DNA from: Nitrospira sp.
Lineage (GTDB): Bacteria; Nitrospirota; Nitrospiria; Nitrospirales; Nitrospiraceae
Reading direction: 5' to 3'
Length of the DNA stretch: 64,000 nt
Assembly: GCA_030653545.1 (NCBI GenBank)
Contig: JAURZE010000028.1
Coordinates: 232,417-296,416 of the forward strand
The translations under genes were made by a program, and so were the position numbers. Positions within the stretch are counted from its first letter, which is position 1; each line of letters begins with the position of its first letter. The notes under the pieces are model-generated. The model ran no database searches. It was not told the DNA's origin and worked only from the letters and a program-made list of their open reading frames with translations. Below are positions 16,476 to 25,705 of the stretch, piece after piece.

Positions 16476-18256
16476 GGTGCGGAGTCCGCGCGGCCGACGA
16501 GAGGCTTGGCTGTGACGAGGAGCGTGACCCGCCGCTGCGCATTCTGACGGCCTTTAGTTGCCCCATGTTTCTGCCCGGCGAACGAGGTGGGCTCCACGCT
16601 CGCGCTGAGGGTGAGCGGCGGGTAGGAGGCTGCTCCTCCAAGGGCGGCGATGACGGCATGAGCTCTGGCGGTGGCCAGTAGGAAATTCATAGTTTCCGTT
16701 CCTGTCGGATCGGCATCGCCGATCGCTTCAATGACAATCGTTTCGCCCGAAGCAGAGAGAGCGGACTGGCGCAAGTCTTCAATTAGGCGTTTGACCGACG
16801 TGACCTTGCTCAATTCTGAATCGGAGAGGGTGGAGGAGCCGCTCTCAAAGAAGAAACTGATTTGGTTCAATTGGGCGATGAGGTCAGCGCGTGAGACGGT
16901 GCGGAGGTCCTCATCGTGATATTCACGAACGCCCGGAAGTAAGAGGGCCATCTGTCTGGTTTGGATGGCCCAGCTTTCCGGCGCAGTGCCGCTGGCGGTG
17001 AGGCGGCCATCGTCGTAGCGGAGCATTGCGGTCCCCGGGGGACGGAGGAGCGAGGCTGCGCGTTTGCCGACGAATTGAGGATCAAGGGAGTGGAACGGGG
17101 TCCAGTGAGAGATGATGTGCTCGCGAGGGATTCCTTCCTGAGACAAGAGATCGTCTGGCTCCGCTGCCATTGGATCGCGGAGCCCCTCGAGGGTGACGAT
17201 ACGGCCGTCGCGTTCCAGTGTCGTCACGACGACTCCGGGCATAGTTCGGATTCTCTGCGTCAGCTGTTGCCATCGCTGGTTGTTTTGATAGGTGGTCCAG
17301 CCCCAGAAGGCTGTGGAGAGGGCGATGACAGTGAGGGCCACCCAGGTCATTGGGGAGGTTCTCGTGCGGGGAGTTTCGTATTGAGTCTGCACACATTCCA
17401 TGAGGCGGTCGTGCGTGGCCTCGAAGCTCGAAGGGTTTCCGTCGAATGCGGCGAACGCGTCGGCATAGTCGAGCTGGATCGATTCGAGGGTTTGCTGCAC
17501 CTGAGCCCGAAGATAGCCCGGTGCGGTTCCCCTGACGACGCAGGCCAGAATGGCCTGGGAACTTTGTTCGATCAAGACCCGGCATTCTCCAACCTCCAGG
17601 GTATTCAGGGTCTGTCCTCGCGGGGTATTGAAGGTGTCCTGCACAAAGGTTTGAATGGCCGTCAGCATGCCGGATACCAGCTGTTGATCATGAATGATAG
17701 CGGTATCCGATCCGACGTGATGGAGCAGGAGGCCGGTGTCGCGATGAATGAGAAAGAGTTGCTCCACTCGAAAGCGCAGCGTGTGCAGGAGGACGATTTC
17801 GGCGAATGGTCGTCCTGTTCGCCAGGCCTCTATTCTCCAGGCGAGCCCTTTGGGGGACAGGCTGTGATCGATGGTCTGATTGAACGACTGCATCATCCCT
17901 TGCAGCGTGCGGACGATCGCTTGGCGGATGGCCGGGCCCATGATGGGGGCGATGGCCTCAGCGATCACATGGGGATTGCGGCGTACAGAACTCGTCAGTG
18001 CGGTCTGAACATGCGGTGTGAGTGCGGCGGTCAGTCGCTCGTCCTGTTTGCCGCGCAAGGTGATGGCCTCGGCGAGGACTTTGCTGACGGAAGGCGCATT
18101 GGTCTCCGTATGTTCCAGACGATTGCGGAGCTCGGTAAGCTGGGTTTGTTCCGGGGCAAGGAGCAGCGTGCGAAGTTCCGCCCACTCTTGTTTCAACTCG
18201 GGGCTCGCGGCGGTATCAGCCGAGGAGGGCTGGGGGCTGGGCCGGGGTTGATTCAT
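16472..18256 (-). CDS. Membrane-anchored OmpA-domain protein of the GTPase cassette
   Basis: A 594-aa protein with three parts: a cytoplasmic N-terminal half (about 1-300, helical, with IEAWRTGRPFAEIVLLHTLR and VEQLFLIHRDTGLLLHHV), one transmembrane helix (MTWVALTVIALSTAFWGWTT, about 305-325), then a periplasmic segment with BON-like character (RIRTMPGVVVTTLERDGRIV) and a C-terminal OmpA-like domain (FFFESGSSTLSDSE, IEAIGDADPTGTETMN, NAQRRVTLLV). The RhDTGLLLhh stretch resembles segments found in roadblock-like or OmpA/GTPase partner proteins. ATG 18256 is chosen with AAGGAG 9 bases upstream; a TTG one codon earlier is also possible. Overlaps the GTPase gene by 4 bases. It is well placed to pass periplasmic information to the GTPase. 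Confidence 0.78.
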   Translation of the reverse strand: MNQPRPSPQPSSADTAASPELKQEWAELRTLLLAPEQTQLTELRNRLEHTETNAPSVSKVLAEAITLRGKQDERLTAALTPHVQTALTSSVRRNPHVIAEAIAPIMGPAIRQAIVRTLQGMMQSFNQTIDHSLSPKGLAWRIEAWRTGRPFAEIVLLHTLRFRVEQLFLIHRDTGLLLHHVGSDTAIIHDQQLVSGMLTAIQTFVQDTFNTPRGQTLNTLEVGECRVLIEQSSQAILACVVRGTAPGYLRAQVQQTLESIQLDYADAFAAFDGNPSSFEATHDRLMECVQTQYETPRTRTSPMTWVALTVIALSTAFWGWTTYQNNQRWQQLTQRIRTMPGVVVTTLERDGRIVTLEGLRDPMAAEPDDLLSQEGIPREHIISHWTPFHSLDPQFVGKRAASLLRPPGTAMLRYDDGRLTASGTAPESWAIQTRQMALLLPGVREYHDEDLRTVSRADLIAQLNQISFFFESGSSTLSDSELSKVTSVKRLIEDLRQSALSASGETIVIEAIGDADPTGTETMNFLLATARAHAVIAALGGAASYPPLTLSASVEPTSFAGQKHGATKGRQNAQRRVTLLVTAKPLVGRADSAP

Positions 18257-18283
18257 CAAAATGGGCTCCTTGCATGCGGGCGA

Positions 18284-18880
18284 CTAGGATGTGGGCGAGC
18301 CCTGCTGGAGTTTCTGAGATAGCTCAGCTAACAGCTCTGCGAGTGCCGTACGGTCTGTTTTGGCGTGCCGCAGATCTGCGACGGAACGATTGAGAGAGTC
18401 TGAGAGTTGGTCTTGTGTGGATCGGATCGTTTCCTTGAGCGCGGTGACATGATCTAGGACTTCGTGGCGGAGCGTGCGTTCGGACTGATCGGTTTGTTGG
18501 GCCAGGTCGGTGGCTTTGCGTTCGACCACGGCTCCGAGGCTGGTGAGATCCCTGACGAGGTGCTGCAAGGCTTCGCTGCGGACTTCCTGTTCATGCTGCA
18601 AACGACCGGACAGGACGGCTACTTCCTGCTGCATGAAGGCTTCGAGCGCATCGAATCGTTTCGTGAGCTCGGCTCTGAGCGCGGCAGCTTCCTTGACGAG
18701 ATTTTGTTCAAGGGCGGAGAAGCGCCGGTCGTGATCACGGACTTGTGCTCCGAAGAGGATGTCGCGAATCTTTTCGAGATTGCCGTTCTGTGCATTGTCG
18801 TCACCTGATAGGAAATGCGTCGACGTGGAAGACTCGACGACGAGCGAAGGGGCTTGGGTGTCAGCGGCTTCTGTTGACAT
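18284..18880 (-). CDS. Coiled-coil protein, first gene of the GTPase cassette
   Basis: A 198-aa soluble protein. Residues 1-35 are disordered; DNAQNGNLEKIRDILFGAQV (about 27-46) then leads into a near-continuous helical coiled-coil to the C-terminus (FSALEQNLVKEAAALRAELT, HLVRDLTSLGAVVERKATDL). The segment KIRDILFGAQVRDHDRRFSA resembles a conserved front seen in other bacterial coiled-coil proteins next to OmpA/GTPase genes, but I cannot name the family. AAGGAG ribosome site fixes the start. It is 27 bases upstream of the OmpA-domain gene. Likely a scaffold partner of the cassette. Confidence 0.75.
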   Translation of the reverse strand: MSTEAADTQAPSLVVESSTSTHFLSGDDNAQNGNLEKIRDILFGAQVRDHDRRFSALEQNLVKEAAALRAELTKRFDALEAFMQQEVAVLSGRLQHEQEVRSEALQHLVRDLTSLGAVVERKATDLAQQTDQSERTLRHEVLDHVTALKETIRSTQDQLSDSLNRSVADLRHAKTDRTALAELLAELSQKLQQGSPTS

Positions 18881-19069
18881 AAGCGACTCCTTGGTCACGT
18901 GCTCTGGAGCATGATGGCGCCATGGTCCAGGATAAGAGAGTGATGTATTGCGCCGTCCGCGGAGGATGGCAAACGTGCGGGTCATCCCCTACGGGCACAG
19001 GGCCTCTGCGCCGCTATGTTAACACCGGCGATTTGCTGTCAACAAGGTGCTGGGTAGGGAATCTGTAGC

Positions 19070-20197
19070 CTAGGCTGATGAAGAGGGAGGCAGCGCTGTC
19101 TGGCTGGATTTGGGCTCAATGGTCTCAATGATCCCGCCCCCTAGGACTCGGTCCTCGTCATAAAACACAGCGGATTGCCCGGGACTGAGTGCCCGCTGTG
19201 GCGTGCTAAATTGAACGATCATCCTTCCGGCAGACAGAGGAATAGTCGTAGCTGACGATGGGGGTGTGGCGTAACGCACTTTACAGTCGACTCGGGACGG
19301 CGCGGCTAGAAGTCTGGGATCAAGGATATTGAGGTCTTTTACTGTACAGGAGGAGCTGAGCAGGTGTTCTTCCGGTCCAAGAACGATTGTGTTAGTAGCA
19401 GGTTGAACCCGCTGGACGTAGAGGCGTTGTCCGGTGGCGATGCCGAGCCCTCTTCTTTGTCCCGGTGTATAAAATGGAATCCCCTCGTGGGTTCCTAGCG
19501 TGGTTCCGGTTTCGTCGACGAAGTGTCCGGGCGTGCTTTGGAGATCGGGTTGTTCCTGGAGGAAGGTCCGGTAATCGCCATGACTGACAAAGCAGATTTC
19601 CTGACTCTCTTTCATCTCCTCTTCCGGAAGCCCGAGCGAGGCGGCTTCTCGCCAGACATCGGCTTTCTGCATTTGTCCTACAGGAAATAGCAATCGGTTC
19701 AGCCAGGATGCCTGGAGGCGGTAGAGGAAATAGCTTTGATCCTTCCTGGCATCAGCTCCTTTCCTGAGGGAGAGGGGCTCGCCGCCTCGGTCGACATGCG
19801 CATAGTGGCCGGTCGCCACGAAAGAGATGCCTTTTGAGTCCGCGAGTTCGATGAGTTGGCGAAGCTTCACGCGTTCGTTGCAGCGCACGCAGGGGTTTGG
19901 TGTGGTGCCACTCGCATAGGCGGAAACAAAGTCATCAATGACCGCTGTGCGGAACTCGGCGCGGGAGTCGACGAGTTCGTGCGGGATATTGAGTTGTTTG
20001 GCCACGTATCGCGCGATGCCAACTTTGCAACAGCCGCGCTCCTCCCAGCGCTTCGAGGCCGCGACTTCCTCGTTCTCATGCTCCCAGACCTGGAGGGTGA
20101 CGCCATGGACTTCAAATCCCTGCCGAGTCAGAAGGAGGGCGGCTACGGAGCTATCGACTCCCCCGCTCATACCGAGGAGGACGGTTGGACGTGACAT
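19070..20197 (-). CDS. mnmA: tRNA-specific 2-thiouridylase MnmA
   Basis: Sulfur transferase that makes 2-thiouridine at the wobble base of Lys, Glu and Gln tRNAs. The 375-aa enzyme has the PP-loop GMSGGVDSSVAALL near the N-terminus, the catalytic pair in GTTPNPCVRCNERVK and SQEICFVSHGDY, and the tRNA-binding C-terminal barrel (LGTHEGIPFYTPGQRRGLGI). The ATG at 20197 is the family start, although no strong ribosome site precedes it; a longer frame to 20338 overlaps the bactofilin gene and is not used. mnmA lies near mnmG and mnmE, whose products modify the same wobble base. Confidence 0.97.
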   Translation of the reverse strand: MSRPTVLLGMSGGVDSSVAALLLTRQGFEVHGVTLQVWEHENEEVAASKRWEERGCCKVGIARYVAKQLNIPHELVDSRAEFRTAVIDDFVSAYASGTTPNPCVRCNERVKLRQLIELADSKGISFVATGHYAHVDRGGEPLSLRKGADARKDQSYFLYRLQASWLNRLLFPVGQMQKADVWREAASLGLPEEEMKESQEICFVSHGDYRTFLQEQPDLQSTPGHFVDETGTTLGTHEGIPFYTPGQRRGLGIATGQRLYVQRVQPATNTIVLGPEEHLLSSSCTVKDLNILDPRLLAAPSRVDCKVRYATPPSSATTIPLSAGRMIVQFSTPQRALSPGQSAVFYDEDRVLGGGIIETIEPKSSQTALPPSSSA

Positions 20198-20232
20198 AGT
20201 GCGGCTATTGTACTGTCTGACCGGCGAAAGGG

Positions 20233-20676
20233 CTAGAGGTCTGGCGTGCGTATTTTGCTTCGATGGAGAGTCAGGTCGTGGACATTCTTGGCCGATTGGG
20301 GATGCTCCTCGACCCAGCGATGGGCGCCCATATCGCACATACCATGAAAATGCGCTCCGTCCTCGATGGCAATGGCTGGAGTTCGGATGTCCCCAATAAG
20401 GACGCCCTGTTTGAGGATTTGGATTCTTTCTGTGGCTGTAACGGTCCCGTTAATCTTTCCGCTGGTGAGCAGCGTCCCTGCGGAGATAATTCCCTTGACC
20501 ACGGCAAACTCCCCCACGATCAGTGTGCCGGTGGTGTGGATTTCACCTTCCAGTTTCCCGTCGATGCGGACGGTGCCGTCGAAATTCACGACGCCTTTGA
20601 ATTCCACCCCTTTCCCAAGAAAAGTGAAATTGTCGTCGTCCGATGGGGAAGATTTCTTATCGCCAATTGCCCACAT
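20233..20676 (-). CDS. Bactofilin (first of two)
   Basis: A 147-aa protein with a bactofilin beta-helix core: LGKGVEFKGVVNFDGTVRID, GKLEGEIHTTGTLIVGEFAV and KINGTVTATERIQILKQGVL. Bactofilins polymerise without nucleotide into filaments that position cell-wall enzymes or chromosome-segregation proteins. The N-terminal tail is short and charged; the C-terminal tail after the core (about 115-147) is longer and basic or His-rich. It lies 35 bases upstream of mnmA and 90 bases downstream of a second bactofilin, all on one strand next to parAB. This suggests a role tied to ParAB, as in Myxococcus BacNOP, by analogy only. Confidence 0.9.
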   Translation of the reverse strand: MWAIGDKKSSPSDDDNFTFLGKGVEFKGVVNFDGTVRIDGKLEGEIHTTGTLIVGEFAVVKGIISAGTLLTSGKINGTVTATERIQILKQGVLIGDIRTPAIAIEDGAHFHGMCDMGAHRWVEEHPQSAKNVHDLTLHRSKIRTPDL

Positions 20677-20766
20677 GCGATCAAAGGTCCTTCTAGGTAC
20701 AGCAGGCTCACCGGGTGTCTCGGGTTCAGGACCCCGATGAGCGTATTAATTGTGTCACCGGAAATG

Positions 20767-21267
20767 CTAGCCGTTGATCCTTTTTATGCCGCCTTGGCCT
20801 GAGATGCCAACCGGGTGAAGGGGCGTTTCGCGAGTGACTTCTCGAATTCCTTGTGACATTTCTAGGGTGCCGTTAAATAGCACCCCTTCTTCAATAGAAA
20901 GCATTGGGGTCTTTATTCCGCCATTGACGATGGCTGGGGCGCGAAGCTTAATCTTTTCTTTGGCAACGACATCGCCTGTGATTTTTCCTTTGCAGACGAT
21001 GGTTCCGGCCGTCACTTTGGCCGTGATTACTGCCTCTTCGCCCACGAGGAGTACGCCTTCCGTATGAATTTCTCCGTCGAGAGATCCATCAATTCTGACG
21101 GTTCCGTTGTATGAGATGGTGCCTTTAAACTCGACGCCTTTGCCGACAAACGCACTAACATCTTCTGAGGCTTCCTGGCGACCCAGGTTTGAAGCGAGCG
21201 AGATATCCTCAGCTTCCACTTCCTCTGCCATCGTACGCTTCCCGTCCTGCTTGTCTGATTTCCACAT
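20767..21267 (-). CDS. Bactofilin (second of two)
   Basis: A 166-aa paralog of the preceding protein. The N-terminal 40 residues are acidic and disordered (MAEEVEAEDISLASNLG). The core has FVGKGVEFKGTISYNGTVRI, DGSLDGEIHTEGVLLVGEEA and GKITGDVVAKEKIKLRAPAI. The tail is short with a GISGQGGIKR end. An internal Met 13 could be a start instead; the ATG at 21267 is preceded by GGAGGAGC. Different tails but the same core imply co-polymerisation or division of labour with the first bactofilin. It lies 165 bases downstream of parB. Confidence 0.9.
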   Translation of the reverse strand: MWKSDKQDGKRTMAEEVEAEDISLASNLGRQEASEDVSAFVGKGVEFKGTISYNGTVRIDGSLDGEIHTEGVLLVGEEAVITAKVTAGTIVCKGKITGDVVAKEKIKLRAPAIVNGGIKTPMLSIEEGVLFNGTLEMSQGIREVTRETPLHPVGISGQGGIKRING

Positions 21268-21432
21268 AATCGATGCTCCTCCTCTTGGGTTCGGGACAAA
21301 AGATGATTGGGTTGACCCCTGTTAGGTGCTGTATCGGACTGTCTAGGGAAGATATTTAGCGTTAGTTGAGAGAAAAGCAACAAATATGCCTTTTCTCAGC
21401 ATGCGTCTGAGGTGTGGCGAGAGCGAGGCGGT

Positions 21433-22281
21433 CTATGCGAGGAGATTGTCGATGATTCCCTCCAGCTCTGGTGCGGAATAATAGTGGATGATGACTTTCC
21501 CGCTTTTTCGTCCCGCTTCGATCGTGACGCGCGTTCCAAAACGTTTTTGGAGCCGTGATTCTATGTCGGTCCAATGCGACGTGGGCATTGATGGTTTTGT
21601 CCGTTTTCTTGTGGGGCTTGAGGTGGTGACGAGGCGTTCGGTCTCGCGAACGGAGAGGGCGCGGGCCGCAACCGTCTTCGCAATTTTGCATTGGGTCTCA
21701 GGAGTATCCAGCCCCAGAAGGACTTTGGCATGTCCTGCCGAAAGGGTTCCGGACTCTACGAGAGCCTGTACGTCGTGGTGGAGGTTGAGTAGGCGTACGG
21801 AATTGGCCACAGAGGAGCGGTCGCAGCCGACCTTTTGTGCGATGCTGTCGTGAGTCAATCCGAATTCATTCATCATTCTCGAGTACGCTCTGGCAGTTTC
21901 CATGGGATTGAGGTCTTCTCGTTGAAGATTTTCAACAAGGGCGAAAAGTATCGCTTCTTGGTCGCTGCAATTTCGTACGACGGCTTGGATGGTGTCGAGG
22001 CCGGCCTCTTTGGTGGCGCGCCATCGCCGCTCTCCCGATATGAGTTCAAAAATGCCGTCACCTTTTCGACGGACTAAAATTGGCTGAAGCAAGCCGCTTT
22101 CTTTTATTGAGGCTGCGAGTTCTGCTAGCTCGGCGGGATGGAAAATTTGCCGAGGCTGGTAGCGATTCGGTACAATCGCATCAATTCTGATCTGCTGAAC
22201 ATCTGCCGCATTGCTTGGGACGGTCGGTTGGCCCCCCGGCAGCAAAGCATCGAGACCTCTACCTAGTGCTTTTTTCTCCAT
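21433..22281 (-). CDS. parB: Chromosome-partitioning protein ParB
   Basis: CTP-dependent DNA clamp that loads on parS and recruits ParA and SMC. The 282-aa protein has the Spo0J start (KKALGRGLDALLPG), the ParB/Srx box I-II region (IVPNRYQPRQIF, ELISGERRWRATKEAG, LVENLQREDLNPMETARAY), the helix-turn-helix (LTHDSIAQKVGCDRSSVANS) and a C-terminal dimerisation region ending in DNLLA. The ATG at 22281 has AAAGGAG 10 bases upstream and overlaps the end of parA by 23 bases. Two perfect parS sites lie 0.8 to 1.5 kb upstream. Confidence 0.97.
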   Translation of the reverse strand: MEKKALGRGLDALLPGGQPTVPSNAADVQQIRIDAIVPNRYQPRQIFHPAELAELAASIKESGLLQPILVRRKGDGIFELISGERRWRATKEAGLDTIQAVVRNCSDQEAILFALVENLQREDLNPMETARAYSRMMNEFGLTHDSIAQKVGCDRSSVANSVRLLNLHHDVQALVESGTLSAGHAKVLLGLDTPETQCKIAKTVAARALSVRETERLVTTSSPTRKRTKPSMPTSHWTDIESRLQKRFGTRVTIEAGRKSGKVIIHYYSAPELEGIIDNLLA

Positions 22282-23035
22282 GATCGAGAAACTCCTTTGC
22301 GAGTGAGAGATACGCCTGTGATCCCGATGAGGCCGCATTATAGAGAATGCCTGGCCGACCATAGCTCGGGGCTTCAGCCAACGTCACATTTCGAGGAATG
22401 ACGGCTTGGTAGACCTTGCTTCCAAAATGGTTTCGGACTTGTTCGGACACCTGGCGAGCCAAAGTATTGCGTGCATCGAACATGGTCAGCACGATCCCCT
22501 CGATGAAGAGTTCGAGATTGATGGACTGCTTTACCCGCTCGATACTGCCTATAAGCCGAGAGAGTCCTTCCATCGCATAGTACTCACATTGCACTGGAAT
22601 GAGAACTGACTTTGCCGCAGCAAGGGCGTTAATTGTAAGAATGCCGAGAGCTGGTGGGCAATCAAGCACAATGACATCGTATGTATTGAGAATCCCTTTG
22701 ATCGCGTCGCGGAGATGGTGCTCTCGCCCATCAACATTAGCTAGCTCGATTTCAGCCCCGGCGAGATCGGCGTTCGAAGGCAGTATGAAAAGCCCATTGA
22801 CGCTTGTTTTCTGAATGACATTCTCGCAAATGTCTTGTTTTATTAAGCAGTTATATATTGTTTTCTGTAATGATCGCGGGTCGACCCCAACTCCACTGGT
22901 TGCATTACCCTGTGGGTCGAGATCAACCAGTAAGACGGATTTCCCTTGTAGCGCAATTGCGGCTGCAAGATTGACTGAAGTCGTTGTTTTTCCGACTCCT
23001 CCCTTTTGATTGGCAACCGCAACTATCCTTGCCAT
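22259..23035 (-). CDS. parA: Chromosome-partitioning ATPase ParA (Soj)
   Basis: Walker-type ATPase that forms gradients on the nucleoid and moves ParB-parS complexes. The 258-aa protein begins MARIVAVANQKGGVGKTTTS, the deviant Walker A with signature lysine, followed by LLVDLDPQGNATSGVG, then IVLDCPPALGILTINALAAA. It lacks an N-terminal DNA-binding extension, so it is the chromosomal type Ib-like small form. A parS site lies 26 bases upstream of its start. Overlaps parB, consistent with a single operon with rsmG and mnmG. Confidence 0.97.
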   Translation of the reverse strand: MARIVAVANQKGGVGKTTTSVNLAAAIALQGKSVLLVDLDPQGNATSGVGVDPRSLQKTIYNCLIKQDICENVIQKTSVNGLFILPSNADLAGAEIELANVDGREHHLRDAIKGILNTYDVIVLDCPPALGILTINALAAAKSVLIPVQCEYYAMEGLSRLIGSIERVKQSINLELFIEGIVLTMFDARNTLARQVSEQVRNHFGSKVYQAVIPRNVTLAEAPSYGRPGILYNAASSGSQAYLSLAKEFLDHGEKSTR

Positions 23036-23061
23036 TGATTGCCCTTCCTGTAGATGGAGGT

Positions 23062-23077
23062 TGTTCCACGTGGAACA
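23062..23077. promoter_or_regulatory. parS centromere site 1
   Basis: A perfect 16-base palindrome TGTTCCACGTGGAACA, which matches the conserved bacterial parS consensus (TGTTNCACGTGNAACA). It lies in the gap between rsmG and parA and is the expected ParB nucleation site. Confidence 0.93.
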
Positions 23078-23092
23078 ACCTCTCTCAGCAAT

Positions 23093-23812
23093 TCACATTG
23101 AAAGAGAGAGGCTTGTAATAACTCTTGTTCCATATCCGTTTGGAAGGTCAAAGGAGTATTCATTCTCAATGATGGTTCTTGAGTCAATTCTTGATCGATC
23201 AATAGGGGTTGAAAGAAATAGGAGTATTCTTCCATGGTTAGTCAATAAGGCTCTTGATAGGTCAATGATGAATTCAAACTTTATCCCCCTTGCAACAATA
23301 TAACTGGCCAGTTCGCGATTTATGAAATTATCTGCGAGCCGTTCCAAGGACCCTTCAAAAACATCAACGTCTGATAGCTTAAGTAACCCAATGATATATC
23401 TTAAGAAAGATGATTTCTTCTTTGATGGTTCAACGAGAACAAGTCTGAGGTCTGGGCGCAGTATTTTTATCGGAATTCCTGGAAATCCTGCACCGGAACC
23501 AATGTCAAAGATGAGGCTCCCGTCTATAAAATTTTCCGCTTTAATAGCTGCGATTGAATCGATGAAATGCTTAATCACGACTTCTTCGTCTTTGACGATG
23601 CTTGTTAAATTCGTAGTTTTGTTCCATTCCTTAAGCTGTTTCAAATAGATCATGAACTTGCTGGATTGGTCAGCAGTCAAAACTATCCCAATCGAAGAAG
23701 CTGACCTGGATAATAGCGATTGGAGATCTGCTCTCTGTTCCACGTGGAACACATACGTGATTGAAACTGTGAGGTCAAGGGAAAGGTGGGGGGAACTCGA
23801 TAGTCGCGTCAA
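23093..23812 (-). CDS. rsmG: 16S rRNA (guanine527-N7)-methyltransferase RsmG
   Basis: Methylates G527 of 16S rRNA using S-adenosylmethionine. The conserved body begins at about residue 30 ([20 protein letters not shown]) and includes [10 protein letters not shown], the SAM loop [20 protein letters not shown] and [12 protein letters not shown]. The stated start is a TTG that overlaps the mnmG stop (TTGA); it is uncertain. Internal GTG codons close to the second parS site would give a protein nearer the normal length of about 210 residues. The parS palindrome at 23736-23751 is translated as part of V-F-H-V-E-Q if the long form is used. Confidence 0.9.
   Translation of the reverse strand: MTRLSSSPHLSLDLTVSITYVFHVEQRADLQSLLSRSASSIGIVLTADQSSKFMIYLKQLKEWNKTTNLTSIVKDEEVVIKHFIDSIAAIKAENFIDGSLIFDIGSGAGFPGIPIKILRPDLRLVLVEPSKKKSSFLRYIIGLLKLSDVDVFEGSLERLADNFINRELASYIVARGIKFEFIIDLSRALLTNHGRILLFLSTPIDRSRIDSRTIIENEYSFDLPNGYGTRVITSLSLSM
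23736..23751. promoter_or_regulatory. parS centromere site 2, at the start of rsmG
   Basis: A second perfect copy of TGTTCCACGTGGAACA, 674 bases from the first. It lies within the 5' part of the rsmG reading frame. parS sites near gidA/gidB (mnmG/rsmG) are common in bacteria. Confidence 0.92.
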
Positions 23813-25695
23813 ACTTCTGCTGGTTGTTGGCCTTGCCGTTTAAATTTCTCTATTGCGACGATGAGAAGGGAAATCGCTGCAGGAGTTACCCCTGCAATTC
23901 TTGATGCTTGCCCAATTGTAGCCGGCCTCACGCGTGAGAACTTTTCAAGTACTTCACGTGAGAACCCTTGTATGGCTCCATAGTCAAACGCTGATGGTAT
24001 GGCTTTTAGTTCGAGTCTTTTGAATTGTCCAATTTGCTGTAGTTGTCTTCTGATATAGCCTTCATATTTGATTTCCAATTCAACTTCATCAATGATTTCA
24101 TCATCATCAATGGATACACCATCAAATTTCATCAAGAGGTCTCTATATGAATACTCCTGCCTCTTGAGCAACTGTGCAAATGTTTGGGACGAGTGGCGAT
24201 CATCAATGGTTATCCAGTTCAACCGTGTGCAAATTTCATCAGTAATCTTTGGCCTGGTTGTGCTCAGCCGGCCAATTTCGCTGGCGATACCGTCCCGCTT
24301 CTTAAGGAGCCGATTGTAATTATGCTGTGAAACCAATCCGACCTGGTGGCCGATATCCATTAAACGCAGATCGGCATTCCCATGTCTGAGGAGGAGCCGG
24401 TATTCGGCGCGCGAAGTAAACATACGATATGGCTCGCGCGTGTCTTTCGTAATCAAATCGTCGATGAGCACTCCGATGTAGGCTTGCGATCGATCAAGAA
24501 TGAGTGGTTCCAATCCTCGAATCTTCAATACTGCGTTGATTCCAGCCATGACTCCTTGAGCAGCTGCCTCTTCATACCCAGATGTTCCGTTGATCTGTCC
24601 TGCGTGATAGAGCCCGGAAACGTACTTTGTTTCAAGGGTCGGGTGAAGTTGACGTGGGGGGAAATAGTCATATTCAATCGCATAGCCAGGCTTGAGCATT
24701 TTGGCATGCTCAAGGCCGGGGATGGTGCGAAGTATTTCGCTCTGTACATCAACCGGAAGGCTTGTCGAGATCCCGTTCGGATAAAACTCTTTTGTATCAA
24801 TGCCTTCTGGCTCGATGAATATTTGATGCCGTTCTCGTTCAGCAAAACGTACGACTTTATCTTCGATTGAAGGACAGTATCTTGGACCAACCGAGTCGAT
24901 GACGCCACTATAAAGGGGTGAGCGATCGAGATTCTCACGGATGATTTCGTGGGTGTGCTTGTTTGTGTAAGTCAAATGGCAAGGAAGCTGAGGCGTGAAA
25001 ATGCGCTCAGTACGATGGGAGAATGGCGTGGGAGGGTTGTCTCCAGGCTGCGGAACCATGACCGAGAAATCGATCGAGTCGCCATCGAGTCGCGGCGGAG
25101 TACCGGTCTTCAGTCGGCCCAGTTCAAAGCCCAGGTCGCGCATGCAATCGGAAAGGTGTTCTGCGGAGGCTTCTCCGGCGCGCCCGGCCGGAAAATGGTT
25201 CAGGCCTATGTGAATAAGTCCCTTAAGGAAAGTGCCTGATGTGAGGACGACCGCGAGTGCGTTGACCGTAACCCCGTCTCCTGTCACCACGCCGTTTACG
25301 CACGGCCCTGAGGTGAGAAGTCGATCAACTGTACCTTCCTGAATCGTGAGGCAGGGCTCAGCAGCTAAGGTCTGTTGCATAGCTACGCGGTATAGCTTCT
25401 TATCGCATTGCGCGCGCAACGCTCTGACTGCCGGTCCTTTGCTTGTATTGATAAACCTAAATTGAATGCCGGCTTGATCTGTGTTCCGGCCCATCTCCCC
25501 GCCAAGGGCATCGATTTCCTTCACCAGGTGGCCTTTGGCGATTCCCCCGACCGCCGGATTGCAAGACATCTGGGCGATTCGATCTTTTTCCATAGTCAGT
25601 AACAGGGTCCGCGCACCCATACGAGCTGCCGCGAGAGCGGCTTCGCACCCCGCATGGCCTCCACCGACTACGATCACCTCAAACGTCTGATCCAT
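23809..25695 (-). CDS. mnmG: tRNA uridine-5-carboxymethylaminomethyl modification enzyme MnmG (GidA)
   Basis: FAD enzyme that, with MnmE, installs cmnm5 groups on the wobble uridine. The 628-aa protein begins with the dinucleotide-binding [20 protein letters not shown], then [20 protein letters not shown] and [20 protein letters not shown] with the region [14 protein letters not shown], all diagnostic of GidA. The MnmE-binding helical C-terminus is intact ([20 protein letters not shown]). Length is normal for long-form MnmG. Sits 10 bases downstream of mnmE. Confidence 0.98.
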   Translation of the reverse strand: MDQTFEVIVVGGGHAGCEAALAAARMGARTLLLTMEKDRIAQMSCNPAVGGIAKGHLVKEIDALGGEMGRNTDQAGIQFRFINTSKGPAVRALRAQCDKKLYRVAMQQTLAAEPCLTIQEGTVDRLLTSGPCVNGVVTGDGVTVNALAVVLTSGTFLKGLIHIGLNHFPAGRAGEASAEHLSDCMRDLGFELGRLKTGTPPRLDGDSIDFSVMVPQPGDNPPTPFSHRTERIFTPQLPCHLTYTNKHTHEIIRENLDRSPLYSGVIDSVGPRYCPSIEDKVVRFAERERHQIFIEPEGIDTKEFYPNGISTSLPVDVQSEILRTIPGLEHAKMLKPGYAIEYDYFPPRQLHPTLETKYVSGLYHAGQINGTSGYEEAAAQGVMAGINAVLKIRGLEPLILDRSQAYIGVLIDDLITKDTREPYRMFTSRAEYRLLLRHGNADLRLMDIGHQVGLVSQHNYNRLLKKRDGIASEIGRLSTTRPKITDEICTRLNWITIDDRHSSQTFAQLLKRQEYSYRDLLMKFDGVSIDDDEIIDEVELEIKYEGYIRRQLQQIGQFKRLELKAIPSAFDYGAIQGFSREVLEKFSRVRPATIGQASRIAGVTPAAISLLIVAIEKFKRQGQQPAEV

Positions 25696-25705
25696 AAATC
25701 ACCCG

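Noticed and set aside
16961..18322. 453-codon plus-strand ORF opposite the OmpA-domain gene
   Set aside because: High GC gives long antisense frames; the minus strand has a TM helix, OmpA domain and coupled overlap.
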